A DNA stretch of 64,000 nucleotides from Sciscionella sediminilitoris. GTDB lineage: Bacteria; Actinomycetota; Actinomycetes; Mycobacteriales; Pseudonocardiaceae. Numbering within the stretch: the stretch's first letter is position 1; the number at the start of each line of letters is the position of its first letter. Shown piece by piece: positions 1 through 7,584 of the stretch. A program made the translations under genes and the position numbers. The notes beneath the pieces are model-generated. The model was not told the origin of the DNA. It searched no databases and saw only the letters and a list, made by a program, of their open reading frames with translations. Location: the NCBI RefSeq assembly GCF_000737195.2, contig NZ_JALM01000074.1:47637-111636 (forward strand), read 5' to 3'.

Positions 1-346
1 GCGCGGCGAATCCCTCCAGCAGGGTGCGCAGCGTGACCGGCATGGTGTCCGGCGGGATCCCGGCCCGCAGCGTCCCGGTGGAACCCGGGCGGATCCGGCG
101 CATCGCCTCCCTGGCCAGCTCGGCGTGTTCGAGCACCGGCCGTACGTGTTCGAGCAACAGCGCACCGGCCTCGGTCAGGCTCACCCGGTGCCTGCCGCGG
201 TCGAACAGTCGCATACCGAATTCCCGTTCCAGGTCCCGGATTCGCTGGGAAAGCGGTGGCTGGGCCATGTGCAGGCGTTCGGCGGCGCGCCCGAAATGCA
301 GTTCCTCGCAGAGCACCACGAAATACCGCAGATGCCTGAGTTCCAT
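1..346 (-). CDS. LysR-family transcriptional regulator (N-terminal part, runs off window)
   Basis: The visible 115 residues begin MELRHLRYFVVLCEELHFGR, the winged helix-turn-helix of a LysR regulator, with the recognition region PPLSQRIRDLERE at about residues 30-42. The effector-binding domain lies beyond the window edge. A TANNNT -10 (TAGAGT on the minus strand, 355-360) sits 8 bases before the ATG, so the transcript may have almost no leader. The gene is divergent from the crotonase/ligase/transporter genes, and a 27-bp inverted repeat lies between them, so it probably controls that cassette. The family call is firm; the effector is unknown. Confidence 0.9.
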   Translation of the reverse strand, partial: MELRHLRYFVVLCEELHFGRAAERLHMAQPPLSQRIRDLEREFGMRLFDRGRHRVSLTEAGALLLEHVRPVLEHAELAREAMRRIRPGSTGTLRAGIPPDTMPVTLRTLLEGFAA

Positions 347-383
347 GACCGGTGACTCTAACCGGCGGATCAGCGTTTGCGCG

Positions 384-410
384 CCGGTCATATCGCTTCG
401 ATATCACCGG
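384..410. promoter_or_regulatory. Inverted repeat, probable LysR operator
   Basis: Arms CCGGTCATATCG and CGATATCACCGG are separated by 3 bases and match at 11 of 12 pairs. The inner ATATCGCTTCGATAT has the AT-N11-AT form of LysR-type binding sites. It lies between the divergent LysR gene and the crotonase gene. Confidence 0.7.
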
Positions 411-486
411 AGGTCGGAATTGGTGTTGGAGTGTCCGCGCATCCCGGTGCTTGTATCGGCGAAACACCAGCGTCGAAAGGCAGACG

Positions 487-1260
487 ATGTCCGAACAGAG
501 CCTCATCCGCAGCGAACGTCGCGGCCCGGTCGCGGTGATCACGCTCAACCGCCCGGAGAAACTCAACGCCTGGACCGCACCGATGCGGGAGAGCCTGATC
601 GAGGCGGTTCGGGCGGCGGACGCCGATCCGGAGGTCGGCGCGATCGTGTTCACCGGGACCGGGCGCGCGTTCTGTGCCGGTCAGGACCTCAACGAGACCG
701 CCAGTGTGGACCCGAGCGATCAGGCGGCGGCCGAGGAGTGGATCGACAGCTTCGACCGGCTCTTCCGCACCGTGCGGGACACCGGCAAACCCACCATCGC
801 CGCGGTCAACGGCGTGGTCGCGGGTTCCGGTTTCCAGTTCGCGCTGCTCGCCGATCTGCGCATCGGGCACTCCGGGGTGCGGATGGGCCAGCCCGAGGTG
901 CTGTCCGGCATCCCGAGCATCACCGGGATCTGGGCGATGTGGAGCGTGCTCGGCCGGGCCAAGACCACGGAGTTCGCGCTGACCGGTGAACTGGTCGAGG
1001 CCACGGAGGCGGTCCGGCTCGGCCTGCTCACCACGCTCGTGGAACCGGAGCAGGTTCTCGAGGCCGCGGTGGACCGGGCAGCCAAGCTCGCCGCGCTGCC
1101 CGCCGGGGCGGTCTCCCTGACCAAAGGCCGGATCCGCGAGCTCGAGGAGGACTCCCTCGCCGATGCGGTGCGCGCGGCGAAACGGGTGCACGGCGAGGCT
1201 TACGCCAGCGGGGAACCACAACGGGAGATGGCCGCCTTCATCGGCGGACAGCGGCGCTGA
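487..1260 (+). CDS. Enoyl-CoA hydratase/isomerase family protein (crotonase)
   Basis: This is a 257-residue crotonase-fold protein, the usual length. It opens with the family strand VAVITLNRPEKLNAW and has the oxyanion-hole segment AFCAGQDLNE at about residues 63-72 and the VAGSGFQFALLADLRI helix near 112-127. The expected Gly-Gly-Gly and acidic residues of classical hydratases are replaced by GSGFQ, so isomerase or another crotonase activity is as likely as hydration. ATG 487 is preceded by AAAGG. It is followed 10 bases later by an acyl-CoA ligase and then an MHS transporter, suggesting uptake, CoA activation and modification of one carboxylic acid. Confidence 0.88.
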   Translation: MSEQSLIRSERRGPVAVITLNRPEKLNAWTAPMRESLIEAVRAADADPEVGAIVFTGTGRAFCAGQDLNETASVDPSDQAAAEEWIDSFDRLFRTVRDTGKPTIAAVNGVVAGSGFQFALLADLRIGHSGVRMGQPEVLSGIPSITGIWAMWSVLGRAKTTEFALTGELVEATEAVRLGLLTTLVEPEQVLEAAVDRAAKLAALPAGAVSLTKGRIRELEEDSLADAVRAAKRVHGEAYASGEPQREMAAFIGGQRR

Positions 1261-1270
1261 AAGGAAAACC

Positions 1271-2815
1271 GTGACGACCGAATACGAACGGATGTGCGCC
1301 GAACAGCAGTGGACGGTGCCCCGGACCTACAACATGGCCGCCGATGTGGCCGACCGGCATCCGCGCGAACGGCTGGCCCTGATCCACGAGGACCACACCG
1401 GTGCGCGCACCGAGGTCCGCTGGGGCCGGATCCAGGACCGCTCCAAGCAGGTCGCCGCGGCGCTGCGCGCGGCCGGGGTCGGCAAGGGCGACCGGGTCGC
1501 CGTGCTGCTGCCACAGCGCGTGGACACCCCGGCCACGTACCTCGGTGTGCTGCGCACCGGGGCGGTGCTGGTGACCATGTCGTTGCTGTGGGCCGATGAG
1601 CCGATCCGCTACCGGCTCGCCGATTCCGGGGCCAAGGTTCTGGTCACCGAGGCCGCGGAAGCCCGGCGCGCCGGTGACTTCGCCGGTACCGTGCTCGACG
1701 TGGACGACCCGCGGATCGCGGACCGGGAGCCGGAGTTCGAGACCGAGCAGACCCTCGCCGAGGATCCCGCGCTGATCTTCTACACCTCGGGAACCACCGG
1801 CGCCGCGAAGGGAATCGTGCACGCGCACCGCACCCTGTTGGGACACAACGAGTTCGAGCACTGCCATCAACTGCGGACCGGCGATGTGTTCTACGGCGCG
1901 GGTGACTGGGCCTGGTCGATGGCCAAGCTGATGGGCCCGCTGCGCGCGGGCGCGGTGCATCTGGTCTACCGCCCGGCCGCGGGATTCGATCCGGAGGGCC
2001 TGCTCGCGAGCATGGCGCGCAACGAGGTGACCACCGCGCTGGTGAATCCCACCTTCCTGCGCAAGATGCGGGCCGAGGTACCCGATGCGGGGCGGCGGTA
2101 TCCGCAGTCGCTGCGGGTGGTGTGCTGTTCCAACGAACCACTGACCGCCGACCTGATCACCTGGTTCCGCGAGCAGTTCGGGCTCACCCCGCTGGACTAC
2201 TACGGTTCGACCGAATCGTATCCGCTGATCGGCAATTTCCCCGGGGTTCCGGTGAAGGAGGGTTCCATGGGCAGGCCGGTCCCCGGCTGGGAGGTCGCCC
2301 TGCTCGACGAGGCGGAGCGTCCGGTACCCCAGGGCGAGGCGGGCGAGATCTGCCTTCGTGCCCGCTCGAATCCGCAGTTCCCGCTCGGCTACTGGGACCG
2401 GCCGGAAAATTCGGCACAGGTGTTCGGCGGGGACTGGTTCCACACCAAGGATCAGGCCGTCATGGACGAGGACGGCTACTTCTGGTTCCTCGGCCGCACC
2501 GATGACGTGATCAAGACATCCGGGTACCGCGTCGGCCCCTACGAGGTCGAGCAGGCGCTGCGCGAGCATCCGGATGTGGCCGAGGCCGGTGTGGTCGGCG
2601 TACCGGATCCGGTGCGCGGGCAGGCAGTCAAGGCCTATGTGGAGCTCGCCGGATCCGCGGCACCGAGCGAGGAACTGGCGGCGCGGATCCGGGAGTTCGC
2701 GAAACAGCGCTATTCCCGGTTCGCCTATCCGCGGCACATCGAGTTCGTCGAGGAGCTGCCCCGCTCGGCGACCGGCAAGATCAGGCGCGCCGAACTGCGC
2801 GCACGGCAGGACTAG
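1271..2815 (+). CDS. AMP-forming acyl-CoA synthetase (ANL superfamily)
   Basis: This 514-residue enzyme should activate a carboxylate to acyl-AMP and then acyl-CoA. The P-loop-like signature YTSGTTGAAKG is near residues 170-180, YYGSTESYPL near 310, the hinge motif GRTDDVIKTSGYRVG near 408-422, and the catalytic lysine lies in SATGKIRR near the C-terminus. Length and motifs resemble medium-chain/benzoate-type or carnitine-type ligases. GTG 1271 was chosen because AAGGA of 1261-1264 overlaps the crotonase stop. It is cotranscribed with the crotonase and the MHS transporter. The substrate cannot be read from sequence. Confidence 0.92.
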   Translation: MTTEYERMCAEQQWTVPRTYNMAADVADRHPRERLALIHEDHTGARTEVRWGRIQDRSKQVAAALRAAGVGKGDRVAVLLPQRVDTPATYLGVLRTGAVLVTMSLLWADEPIRYRLADSGAKVLVTEAAEARRAGDFAGTVLDVDDPRIADREPEFETEQTLAEDPALIFYTSGTTGAAKGIVHAHRTLLGHNEFEHCHQLRTGDVFYGAGDWAWSMAKLMGPLRAGAVHLVYRPAAGFDPEGLLASMARNEVTTALVNPTFLRKMRAEVPDAGRRYPQSLRVVCCSNEPLTADLITWFREQFGLTPLDYYGSTESYPLIGNFPGVPVKEGSMGRPVPGWEVALLDEAERPVPQGEAGEICLRARSNPQFPLGYWDRPENSAQVFGGDWFHTKDQAVMDEDGYFWFLGRTDDVIKTSGYRVGPYEVEQALREHPDVAEAGVVGVPDPVRGQAVKAYVELAGSAAPSEELAARIREFAKQRYSRFAYPRHIEFVEELPRSATGKIRRAELRARQD

Positions 2816-2836
2816 AGCCCGATCCGAGGAGGACCG

Positions 2837-4156
2837 ATGTCATCGACCGCAACGGCGCGGGAGTCCGATGTGGACACAGCGACCCTGCGCAGGAAAGTCG
2901 CCTTCGCCTCGGCGATCGGCAATTTCGTCGAATGGTTCGATTCCGGCGCCTATGCGGTGATGTCGGCGACCATAGCCGGGCTGTTCTTCCCGCAGTACGA
3001 TCCCGCGGCCGCCCTGCTCGCCACCTGGGCGGTGTTCGCGGGCGGTTTCATCGCCCGCCCGATCGGCGCGATCGTTTTCGGGTATTTCGGTGACCGGATC
3101 GGGCGCAACAAGATGCTCGCGGCCAGCGTGCTGTGCATGAGCGGGGCGACCTTCCTCATCGGGGTACTGCCGCCGTATTCGGTGCTCGGCATCGCCGCTC
3201 CGATCCTGCTTTTCCTGCTGCGCGCGGTCCAGGGGTTCTCCACCGGCGGCGAGTACACCGGCGGTTCCGCGTTCATCATGGAGTACGCGCCGGACGGCAA
3301 GCGGGCCCGGTACGCGAGCCCGATTCCGATGACGGTGGGCATCGCGGCCGTGGCCGGTTCACTCGTCGGTGTACTGCTCACATCCGGGCTTTCCGAGGCC
3401 GCGCTGCTCAGCTGGGGCTGGCGGATCCCGTTCCTGCTCGCCGCTCCGCTCGGACTGATCGGGCTCTACCTGCGTTCCCGGGTCGAGGACACCCCGGTGT
3501 TCCGCGCACTCGAACAGCACGACGCGGTGCCCCGCACCCCGTTGCGGAACGCGGTCCGGTTGTGCGGCAAGCAGATCCTCACCCTGTTCGGGTACAGCAT
3601 CACCAATGCCGTCGCGTACTACCTGATGAGCAGCTACATGATCGCCTACATGTCGGAGAACCTGCACTACAGCAAGGCGTCCGCGATGCTGACCAGTGTG
3701 GTCGCGATGCTCGTGTACAGCATCGCCTGCCCGTTCCTGGCCAGGGCGAGTGACCGGTTCGGCCGCAAACCCATGCTGCTGGTCGCCTGCGGTGGTTTCG
3801 TCGTGCTCACCTATCCGGCGTTCCTGATCATGCCGTTCGGGATCGGCATGGCCATGCTCGGCACCTCGGTGCTCGCCCTGCTCGTGGCGGCCATCGGCAC
3901 CTCCAATGTGCCCGCGCTGGTCGAGCTGTTCCCCACCGGGGTGCGTTCCAGTGGCTCGGCGATCGGCTACACCGCGGCCTACGTGCTGTTCGGCGGCACC
4001 GCTCCGTTCGTGGCCACCGGGCTCACCCAGGCCACCGGTTCCTCGCTCAGCCCCGGGTTCTACGTCATGGGTGTCGCGCTCATCTCGCTGATCGTCGTGC
4101 TGTTCGCGTTCACCGAGACCAAGAACCTCCCGCTGCGCCGGGACACGGTCACCTAG
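2837..4156 (+). CDS. MHS-family MFS transporter, ProP-like
   Basis: This is a 439-residue, 12-helix major facilitator of the metabolite:H+ symporter group. The family signature IGNFVEWFDSGAYAV is in helix 1, the loop motif GDRIGRNKML follows helix 2, and GFSTGGEYTGGSAFIMEYAP matches the ProP/KgtP region. It lacks the long C-terminal coiled coil of E. coli ProP, so osmosensing of that kind is unlikely. A strong Shine-Dalgarno (GAGGAGG) precedes ATG 2837. Its position behind the crotonase and ligase makes it the likely importer of their substrate; ProP relatives carry proline, betaines and carnitine, but the substrate here is inferred. Confidence 0.88.
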   Translation: MSSTATARESDVDTATLRRKVAFASAIGNFVEWFDSGAYAVMSATIAGLFFPQYDPAAALLATWAVFAGGFIARPIGAIVFGYFGDRIGRNKMLAASVLCMSGATFLIGVLPPYSVLGIAAPILLFLLRAVQGFSTGGEYTGGSAFIMEYAPDGKRARYASPIPMTVGIAAVAGSLVGVLLTSGLSEAALLSWGWRIPFLLAAPLGLIGLYLRSRVEDTPVFRALEQHDAVPRTPLRNAVRLCGKQILTLFGYSITNAVAYYLMSSYMIAYMSENLHYSKASAMLTSVVAMLVYSIACPFLARASDRFGRKPMLLVACGGFVVLTYPAFLIMPFGIGMAMLGTSVLALLVAAIGTSNVPALVELFPTGVRSSGSAIGYTAAYVLFGGTAPFVATGLTQATGSSLSPGFYVMGVALISLIVVLFAFTETKNLPLRRDTVT

Positions 4157-4158
4157 GT

Positions 4159-4755
4159 TCAGCGCAGCCGACGGGCCCGCAGTACGACATCCTTGTGGTG
4201 CGGGTTCCCCTCGGGGACCTCGGGCCGTTCCCGCGGCCCGTGGAACTCGATGGACCAGTCCTCGTCGAGCAGTTCGGCGATCTCCTCCGGGGAGTAGAAC
4301 TCGCTCGGATCGGGGCCGGTCCACTCCGCGGGCGGCGGACCGTCCAGCAGGTGACCGACCACCAGCAGCGTTCCGCCGGGCGCCACGGCATCGAGCAGCC
4401 CACGCAGTGTCCGGTGCCCGGTTTCCCGCAGCACCGGGAAGTACTGCGCGGACACCAGGTCGAAGCTCCGCCTCGGTGGCGCGGCGACCCGCGGATCGCC
4501 CTGCTGCCAGTCGATCCCGGAATCCGCACCGGCGGCCGCGGCGGCGCGTTCCACTGCCACCGCCGAGATGTCCACGGCGGTGACCTGCCATCCCCGTTCG
4601 GCGAGCCAGATCGCGTCCGCGCCCTCGCCGCACCCCAGATCCAGTGCCCTGCCCGGGCGCATTCCTTCGGCCTCGACCCGCAGCGTGCCGTTCACCCGCC
4701 CGCTGAACCGCTGCTCACGCTGCCGATACTGCTCGTCCCAGAACGCCTGGTCCAT
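4159..4755 (-). CDS. Class I SAM-dependent methyltransferase
   Basis: This 198-residue protein has motif I ALDLGCGEGADAIWLAERGW near residues 35-55 and the post-motif acidic residue in VTAVDIS, a Rossmann methyltransferase. It resembles small TehB/thiopurine-type methyltransferases (DQAFWDEQYR at the N-terminus). ATG 4755 is preceded by GAGAGGAGC; longer in-frame starts would cross the promoter. It is divergent from a VOC protein, and a TTGCG-N5-CGCAA operator identical in form to that of the XRE-cupin gene at 7000 lies between them, so it is probably a target of that regulator. The methyl acceptor is unknown. Confidence 0.88.
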   Translation of the reverse strand: MDQAFWDEQYRQREQRFSGRVNGTLRVEAEGMRPGRALDLGCGEGADAIWLAERGWQVTAVDISAVAVERAAAAAGADSGIDWQQGDPRVAAPPRRSFDLVSAQYFPVLRETGHRTLRGLLDAVAPGGTLLVVGHLLDGPPPAEWTGPDPSEFYSPEEIAELLDEDWSIEFHGPRERPEVPEGNPHHKDVVLRARRLR

Positions 4756-4820
4756 GTTTCCGCTCCTCTCGGTCCGTTCCGTCCACTGTGCGCGCGGCGC
4801 CGCGGGCACCCCAAGAAAGT

Positions 4821-4835
4821 TTGCGATTCCCGCAA
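4821..4835. promoter_or_regulatory. Palindromic operator TTGCG-N5-CGCAA
   Basis: The arms TTGCG and CGCAA are perfect with spacer ATTCC, and the match extends by one base each side to the second site (TTTGCG...CGCAAG). A TANNNT -10 candidate, TACCAT, lies at 4842-4847 reading toward the VOC gene. The same operator shape occurs at 6964-6978 and 58771-58785. Confidence 0.7.
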
Positions 4836-4888
4836 GTTCGGTACCATTTCTCCAAGCCCGGGGCCGAACCGGCGCGCAGAATCGGAGC

Positions 4889-5248
4889 ATGCCGACACCA
4901 GCACGCGTCATCCCCTACCCTGGCGGCCGCGATATCGCCGCATCCAGGGATTTCTACGCCGAAGCACTCGGATTCCGCGTCGCCATGACGGATCCGGTGC
5001 TCTGCCTCGACTCCCCCGGCAATCCCGGTGCCCAGCTCATTCTCCTGCCGCCCGGAGCCGAACGGCCACGGCCCGGTTTCGGCGTGGACCTCGGTGACCC
5101 GGCCGCGGTCGACGCCGCGCACGCCGAGGCCCTGCGCCGCGGGCTGCGCATCGAGTACCCGCTCACCGACGAACCCTGGGGCGTGCACCGCTTCTTTCTC
5201 GAGGACCCCGGTGGCACGATCGTGAACATTCTCGCGCACAACGGCTGA
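4889..5248 (+). CDS. VOC family (glyoxalase/dioxygenase-fold) protein
   Basis: This 119-residue single-domain VOC protein runs from RVIPYPGGRDIAASRDFYAEALGF, the family's first beta-alpha unit, to RFFLEDPGGTIVNILAH, which carries the usual metal-position glutamate in LEDPGG. It could be a small lyase, dioxygenase or a binding protein such as a drug-resistance protein; single-domain members cannot be assigned from sequence. ATG 4889 is preceded by GGAG at close spacing. It shares its control region with the divergent methyltransferase. Confidence 0.82.
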   Translation: MPTPARVIPYPGGRDIAASRDFYAEALGFRVAMTDPVLCLDSPGNPGAQLILLPPGAERPRPGFGVDLGDPAAVDAAHAEALRRGLRIEYPLTDEPWGVHRFFLEDPGGTIVNILAHNG

Positions 5249-5306
5249 CAGCGCCCCGGATCCGGACCATACTGCGGGCTCGACAGCGACGCCGAGGAGG
5301 TTCCGC

Positions 5307-6200
5307 ATGGACCGGGAGATCAGCACGATCGCGCAGGGATTCTCGTTTCTGGAGAGTCCGCGCTGGCACGAGGACCGGATCTGGTTCTCCGACTTCTACA
5401 CCGGCCGGGTGCTCTCCGCCGAGGAGGACGGCACCGGTCAGCGCGTGGAGGCGGAGCTCGCGGATCAGCCCTCCGGGCTCGGCTGGCTGCCCGACGGCAG
5501 GCTGCTGATCATCGCCATGCGCGACGCGGTGGTACTGCGCAGGGAACCCGGCGGCGAACTGGTCCCGCACGCCGCACGGGGCGCCGCGGCCAAGGGATAC
5601 CTCAACGACATGGTGGCCGACGCGCAGGGGCGGTTGTTCGCGGGCAGCTTCGGCTTCGACCTGATGAACGGCGAACCCATCGCGGCGACCAGCCTCGTGC
5701 GGATGGATCCGGACGGTTCGGTGACCGTGGTCGCCGAGGACATGTTGTTCCCCAACGGAAGCGTGATCACCGAGGACGGCAGGCTGCTCGTCGGCGAGAC
5801 GTTCGGGAACCGGGTCACCGCGTTCGACATCGCCGAGGACGGCACGCTGCGCAACCGGCGCGTGTGGGCGAAGTTCGGGGAACCACCGGCGGGCACCGCA
5901 CTCGAGGAAGTGCTGCCGCAGGGCCGGGTGGCCGCGGACGGTTGCTGCCTGGACGCCGAGGGCGCGCTGTGGATCGCGGACGCGCTGAACGCCCGCGTGA
6001 TCCGGGTGTGCGAGGGCGGGGAGATCGTCGAGGAGATCCATCCCGGGACCGGGGTGTTCGCCTGCATGCTCGGCGGCGCCGACGGAAAGACGCTTTTCCT
6101 CTGCGCCGCACCGGATTTCGCCGAGGCGAACCGCCGCGCCGCCCGGGAGGCCGCGCTGCTGTCCGTACGGGTCGAGGTGCCGCGCGCGGGCCGGCCCTGA
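5307..6200 (+). CDS. SMP-30/gluconolactonase/LRE family beta-propeller
   Basis: This 297-residue protein has the SMP-30 architecture: FLESPRWHEDRIWFSDFYTGR at residues 12-32 with the metal-ligand glutamate in LESPRW, GYLNDMVADAQGRLFAGSFG near 97-116 with the conserved Asn-Asp, and ADGCCLDAEGALWIADALNARV near 211-232. Such enzymes are Ca/Zn-dependent lactonases acting on sugar lactones or organophosphates. ATG 5307 follows GAGGAGG. No sugar pathway gene lies beside it, so the natural substrate is open. Confidence 0.9.
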   Translation: MDREISTIAQGFSFLESPRWHEDRIWFSDFYTGRVLSAEEDGTGQRVEAELADQPSGLGWLPDGRLLIIAMRDAVVLRREPGGELVPHAARGAAAKGYLNDMVADAQGRLFAGSFGFDLMNGEPIAATSLVRMDPDGSVTVVAEDMLFPNGSVITEDGRLLVGETFGNRVTAFDIAEDGTLRNRRVWAKFGEPPAGTALEEVLPQGRVAADGCCLDAEGALWIADALNARVIRVCEGGEIVEEIHPGTGVFACMLGGADGKTLFLCAAPDFAEANRRAAREAALLSVRVEVPRAGRP

Positions 6201-6213
6201 GCCCGCGCACTCG

Positions 6214-6227
6214 ACCGGTGCACCGGT
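6214..6227. promoter_or_regulatory. 14-bp perfect palindrome upstream of the LexA-like gene
   Basis: ACCGGTGCACCGGT is its own reverse complement. It spans roughly -42 to -29 relative to the inferred start of the LexA-like transcript and is not the usual actinobacterial SOS box, so it may be the operator of this paralogue or of another regulator. Confidence 0.5.
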
Positions 6228-6243
6228 TGTCGGTGGCTGCCTC

Positions 6244-6249
6244 TACTAT
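6244..6249 (+). promoter_or_regulatory. -10 element (TACTAT) for a leaderless LexA-like transcript
   Basis: TACTAT ends 6 bases before GTG 6256, the spacing of actinobacterial leaderless promoters. It supports GTG 6256 as the original start of the interrupted LexA-like gene. Confidence 0.6.
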
Positions 6250-6255
6250 GCGCGC

Positions 6256-6918
6256 GTGACCGCCTACGACGACTGCGATCCGTTCGCGCACCTCGACACC
6301 GCCGCCCTGCCGCCGCGCCAGCAACGGATCCTGCTGACGATCCGGGACTAGGTGCAGCGCTACGGTTATCCGCCGAGCACCCGCGAGATCGGCGATGCGG
6401 TCGGGCTGCGGTCCTCCTCCTCGGTCTCCAAACATCTGAACGCTTTGGAGGACAAGGGATTCCTGCGGCGCAGCGAATCACTGGCCCGGCCGATCGATGT
6501 GCGTGATTTCCTGCGTGACCCCGCCGAACGGGAGCAGTCCGAGAACGCCGTCCCGGTCCCCGTGGTGGGCGATATCGCCGCCGGCACCCCCATCACCGCG
6601 GAGGAATCCGTGGACGAGGTGCTTTCCCTTCCCCGCGGCCTCACCGGCCGGGGCACCGTCTTCGGGCTCCGGGTGCGCGGCGAGTCGATGGTGGACGCGG
6701 CGATCTGCGATGGCGACATCGTGGTGGTGCGCAGGCAATCGGAGGCCCACTCCGGGCAGATCGTGGCCGCGATGATCGACGAGGAAGCGACCGTGAAGGT
6801 GTACCGCCGCCGGAACGGGCACGTACTGCTCGAACCGCGCAATCCGGACTACCAGGTCATCGACGGTGACCGGGCCGTGGTGCTCGGCATCGTGGTCTCC
6901 GTGCTGCGCAGCGTCTGA
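6256..6918 (+). pseudogene. LexA-family repressor/autoprotease interrupted by an in-frame amber codon
   Basis: From GTG 6256 the frame reads a LexA N-terminus (LPPRQQRILLTIRD), meets TAG at 6349-6351 (codon 32), then continues as VQRYGYPPSTREIGDAVGL without any other defect. The affected codon aligns with a serine or tryptophan position of LexA helix 1, one substitution away from TCG or TGG. The autoprotease part is intact: cleavage pair Ala-Gly near residues 109-110, catalytic Ser near 144 in RGESMVD, and Lys near 181 in ATVKVY. GTG 6352 directly follows the stop and could restart translation to give a 188-residue form with a shortened DNA-binding domain. Base composition matches its neighbours. 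It is probably a LexA paralogue, not the chromosomal lexA, because no SOS box is visible; sequencing error is possible. Confidence 0.8.
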
Positions 6919-6963
6919 CCTGGCTCGTCCCCCTCTCCGCGTTCGCCATTGCGGCAAGAATCT

Positions 6964-6978
6964 TTGCGAGAACCGCAA
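6964..6978. promoter_or_regulatory. Palindromic operator TTGCG-N5-CGCAA before the XRE-cupin gene
   Basis: Arms TTGCG and CGCAA are perfect with spacer AGAAC, 22 bases before the regulator's start. An extra half-site-like TTGCGGCAAG lies just upstream. The site matches the one before the methyltransferase/VOC pair, as expected for an autoregulated repressor. Confidence 0.72.
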
Positions 6979-6999
6979 GAGGGTTGGCACAGTGGGGAG

Positions 7000-7584
7000 A
7001 TGGACGAGGAGTTCGAAGCCGTGCTGAGCACCGTCGGCCCGCGGCTGCGTGCGTTGCGCCGCCGTAGCGGGTCGACCCTGGCCGAGCTCTCGGCGAGCAC
7101 CGGCATCCCGGTCAGCACCCTGTCCCGGCTGGAGTCCGGGAACCGGAAACCGGGCCTGGAACTGCTGCTGCCACTGGCCCGCGCGCATCGGGTGCCGCTC
7201 GACGAACTCGTCGGCGCTCCGGCGAGCGGCGATCCGCGCGTGTATCCGCGCCCGATCGAGCACAACGGCATGACCGTCGTCCCGCTGACCCGCAAACCCG
7301 GTGGACTACAAGCGTTCAAACAGATCCTGCCCGCGGGACCGGCGGATCGTGAACCCGATCCCCGCAGCCACGAGGGATACCACTGGCTGTACGTGCTCAA
7401 CGGACGACTGCGCCTGGTGCTCGGCGAGCGGGATCTCGTGCTCGCCGCCGGCGAGGTCGCCGAGTTCGACACCCACCTTCCGCACTGGTTCGGGAATGCC
7501 GACGCCCGCGCGGTGGAGTTCCTGAGCATTCTCGGACCGCAGGGCGAGCGCTTCCACGTCAGGGCGAGCTATCGGCCGGAGTGA
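7000..7584 (+). CDS. XRE-family regulator with C-terminal cupin sensor domain
   Basis: This 194-residue protein has an N-terminal Cro/CI-type HTH (LRALRRRSGSTLAELSASTGIPVSTLSRLESGNRKP, residues 13-48) and a C-terminal cupin (GYHWLYVLNGRLRLVLGERDLVLAAGEVAEFDTHLPHWFGN, near 126-167). Cupin regulators of this type often sense a small metabolite and sit near small methyltransferases. ATG 7000 is preceded by GGGGAG. The TTGCG-N5-CGCAA palindrome in its own promoter and before the methyltransferase at 4755 suggests one small regulon. Its 3' end overlaps the convergent oxidoreductase gene by 26 bases. Confidence 0.9.
   Translation: MDEEFEAVLSTVGPRLRALRRRSGSTLAELSASTGIPVSTLSRLESGNRKPGLELLLPLARAHRVPLDELVGAPASGDPRVYPRPIEHNGMTVVPLTRKPGGLQAFKQILPAGPADREPDPRSHEGYHWLYVLNGRLRLVLGERDLVLAAGEVAEFDTHLPHWFGNADARAVEFLSILGPQGERFHVRASYRPE

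Noticed and set aside
388..2737. Long open frames on the minus strand opposite the crotonase and acyl-CoA ligase (277 and 499 codons)
   Set aside because: They are antisense shadows of GC-rich genes: their translations are low-complexity Arg/Gly/His-rich with no family pattern, while the plus-strand frames have complete motifs.
6248..6250. ATG just before the LexA-like gene as its start
   Set aside because: It is not in frame with the LexA reading frame, and the GTG at 6256 has the correct spacing from the -10.
6256..6918. LexA-like gene as the main chromosomal lexA
   Set aside because: No actinobacterial SOS box is visible upstream and the sequence differs from typical actinobacterial LexA; it looks like a paralogue.
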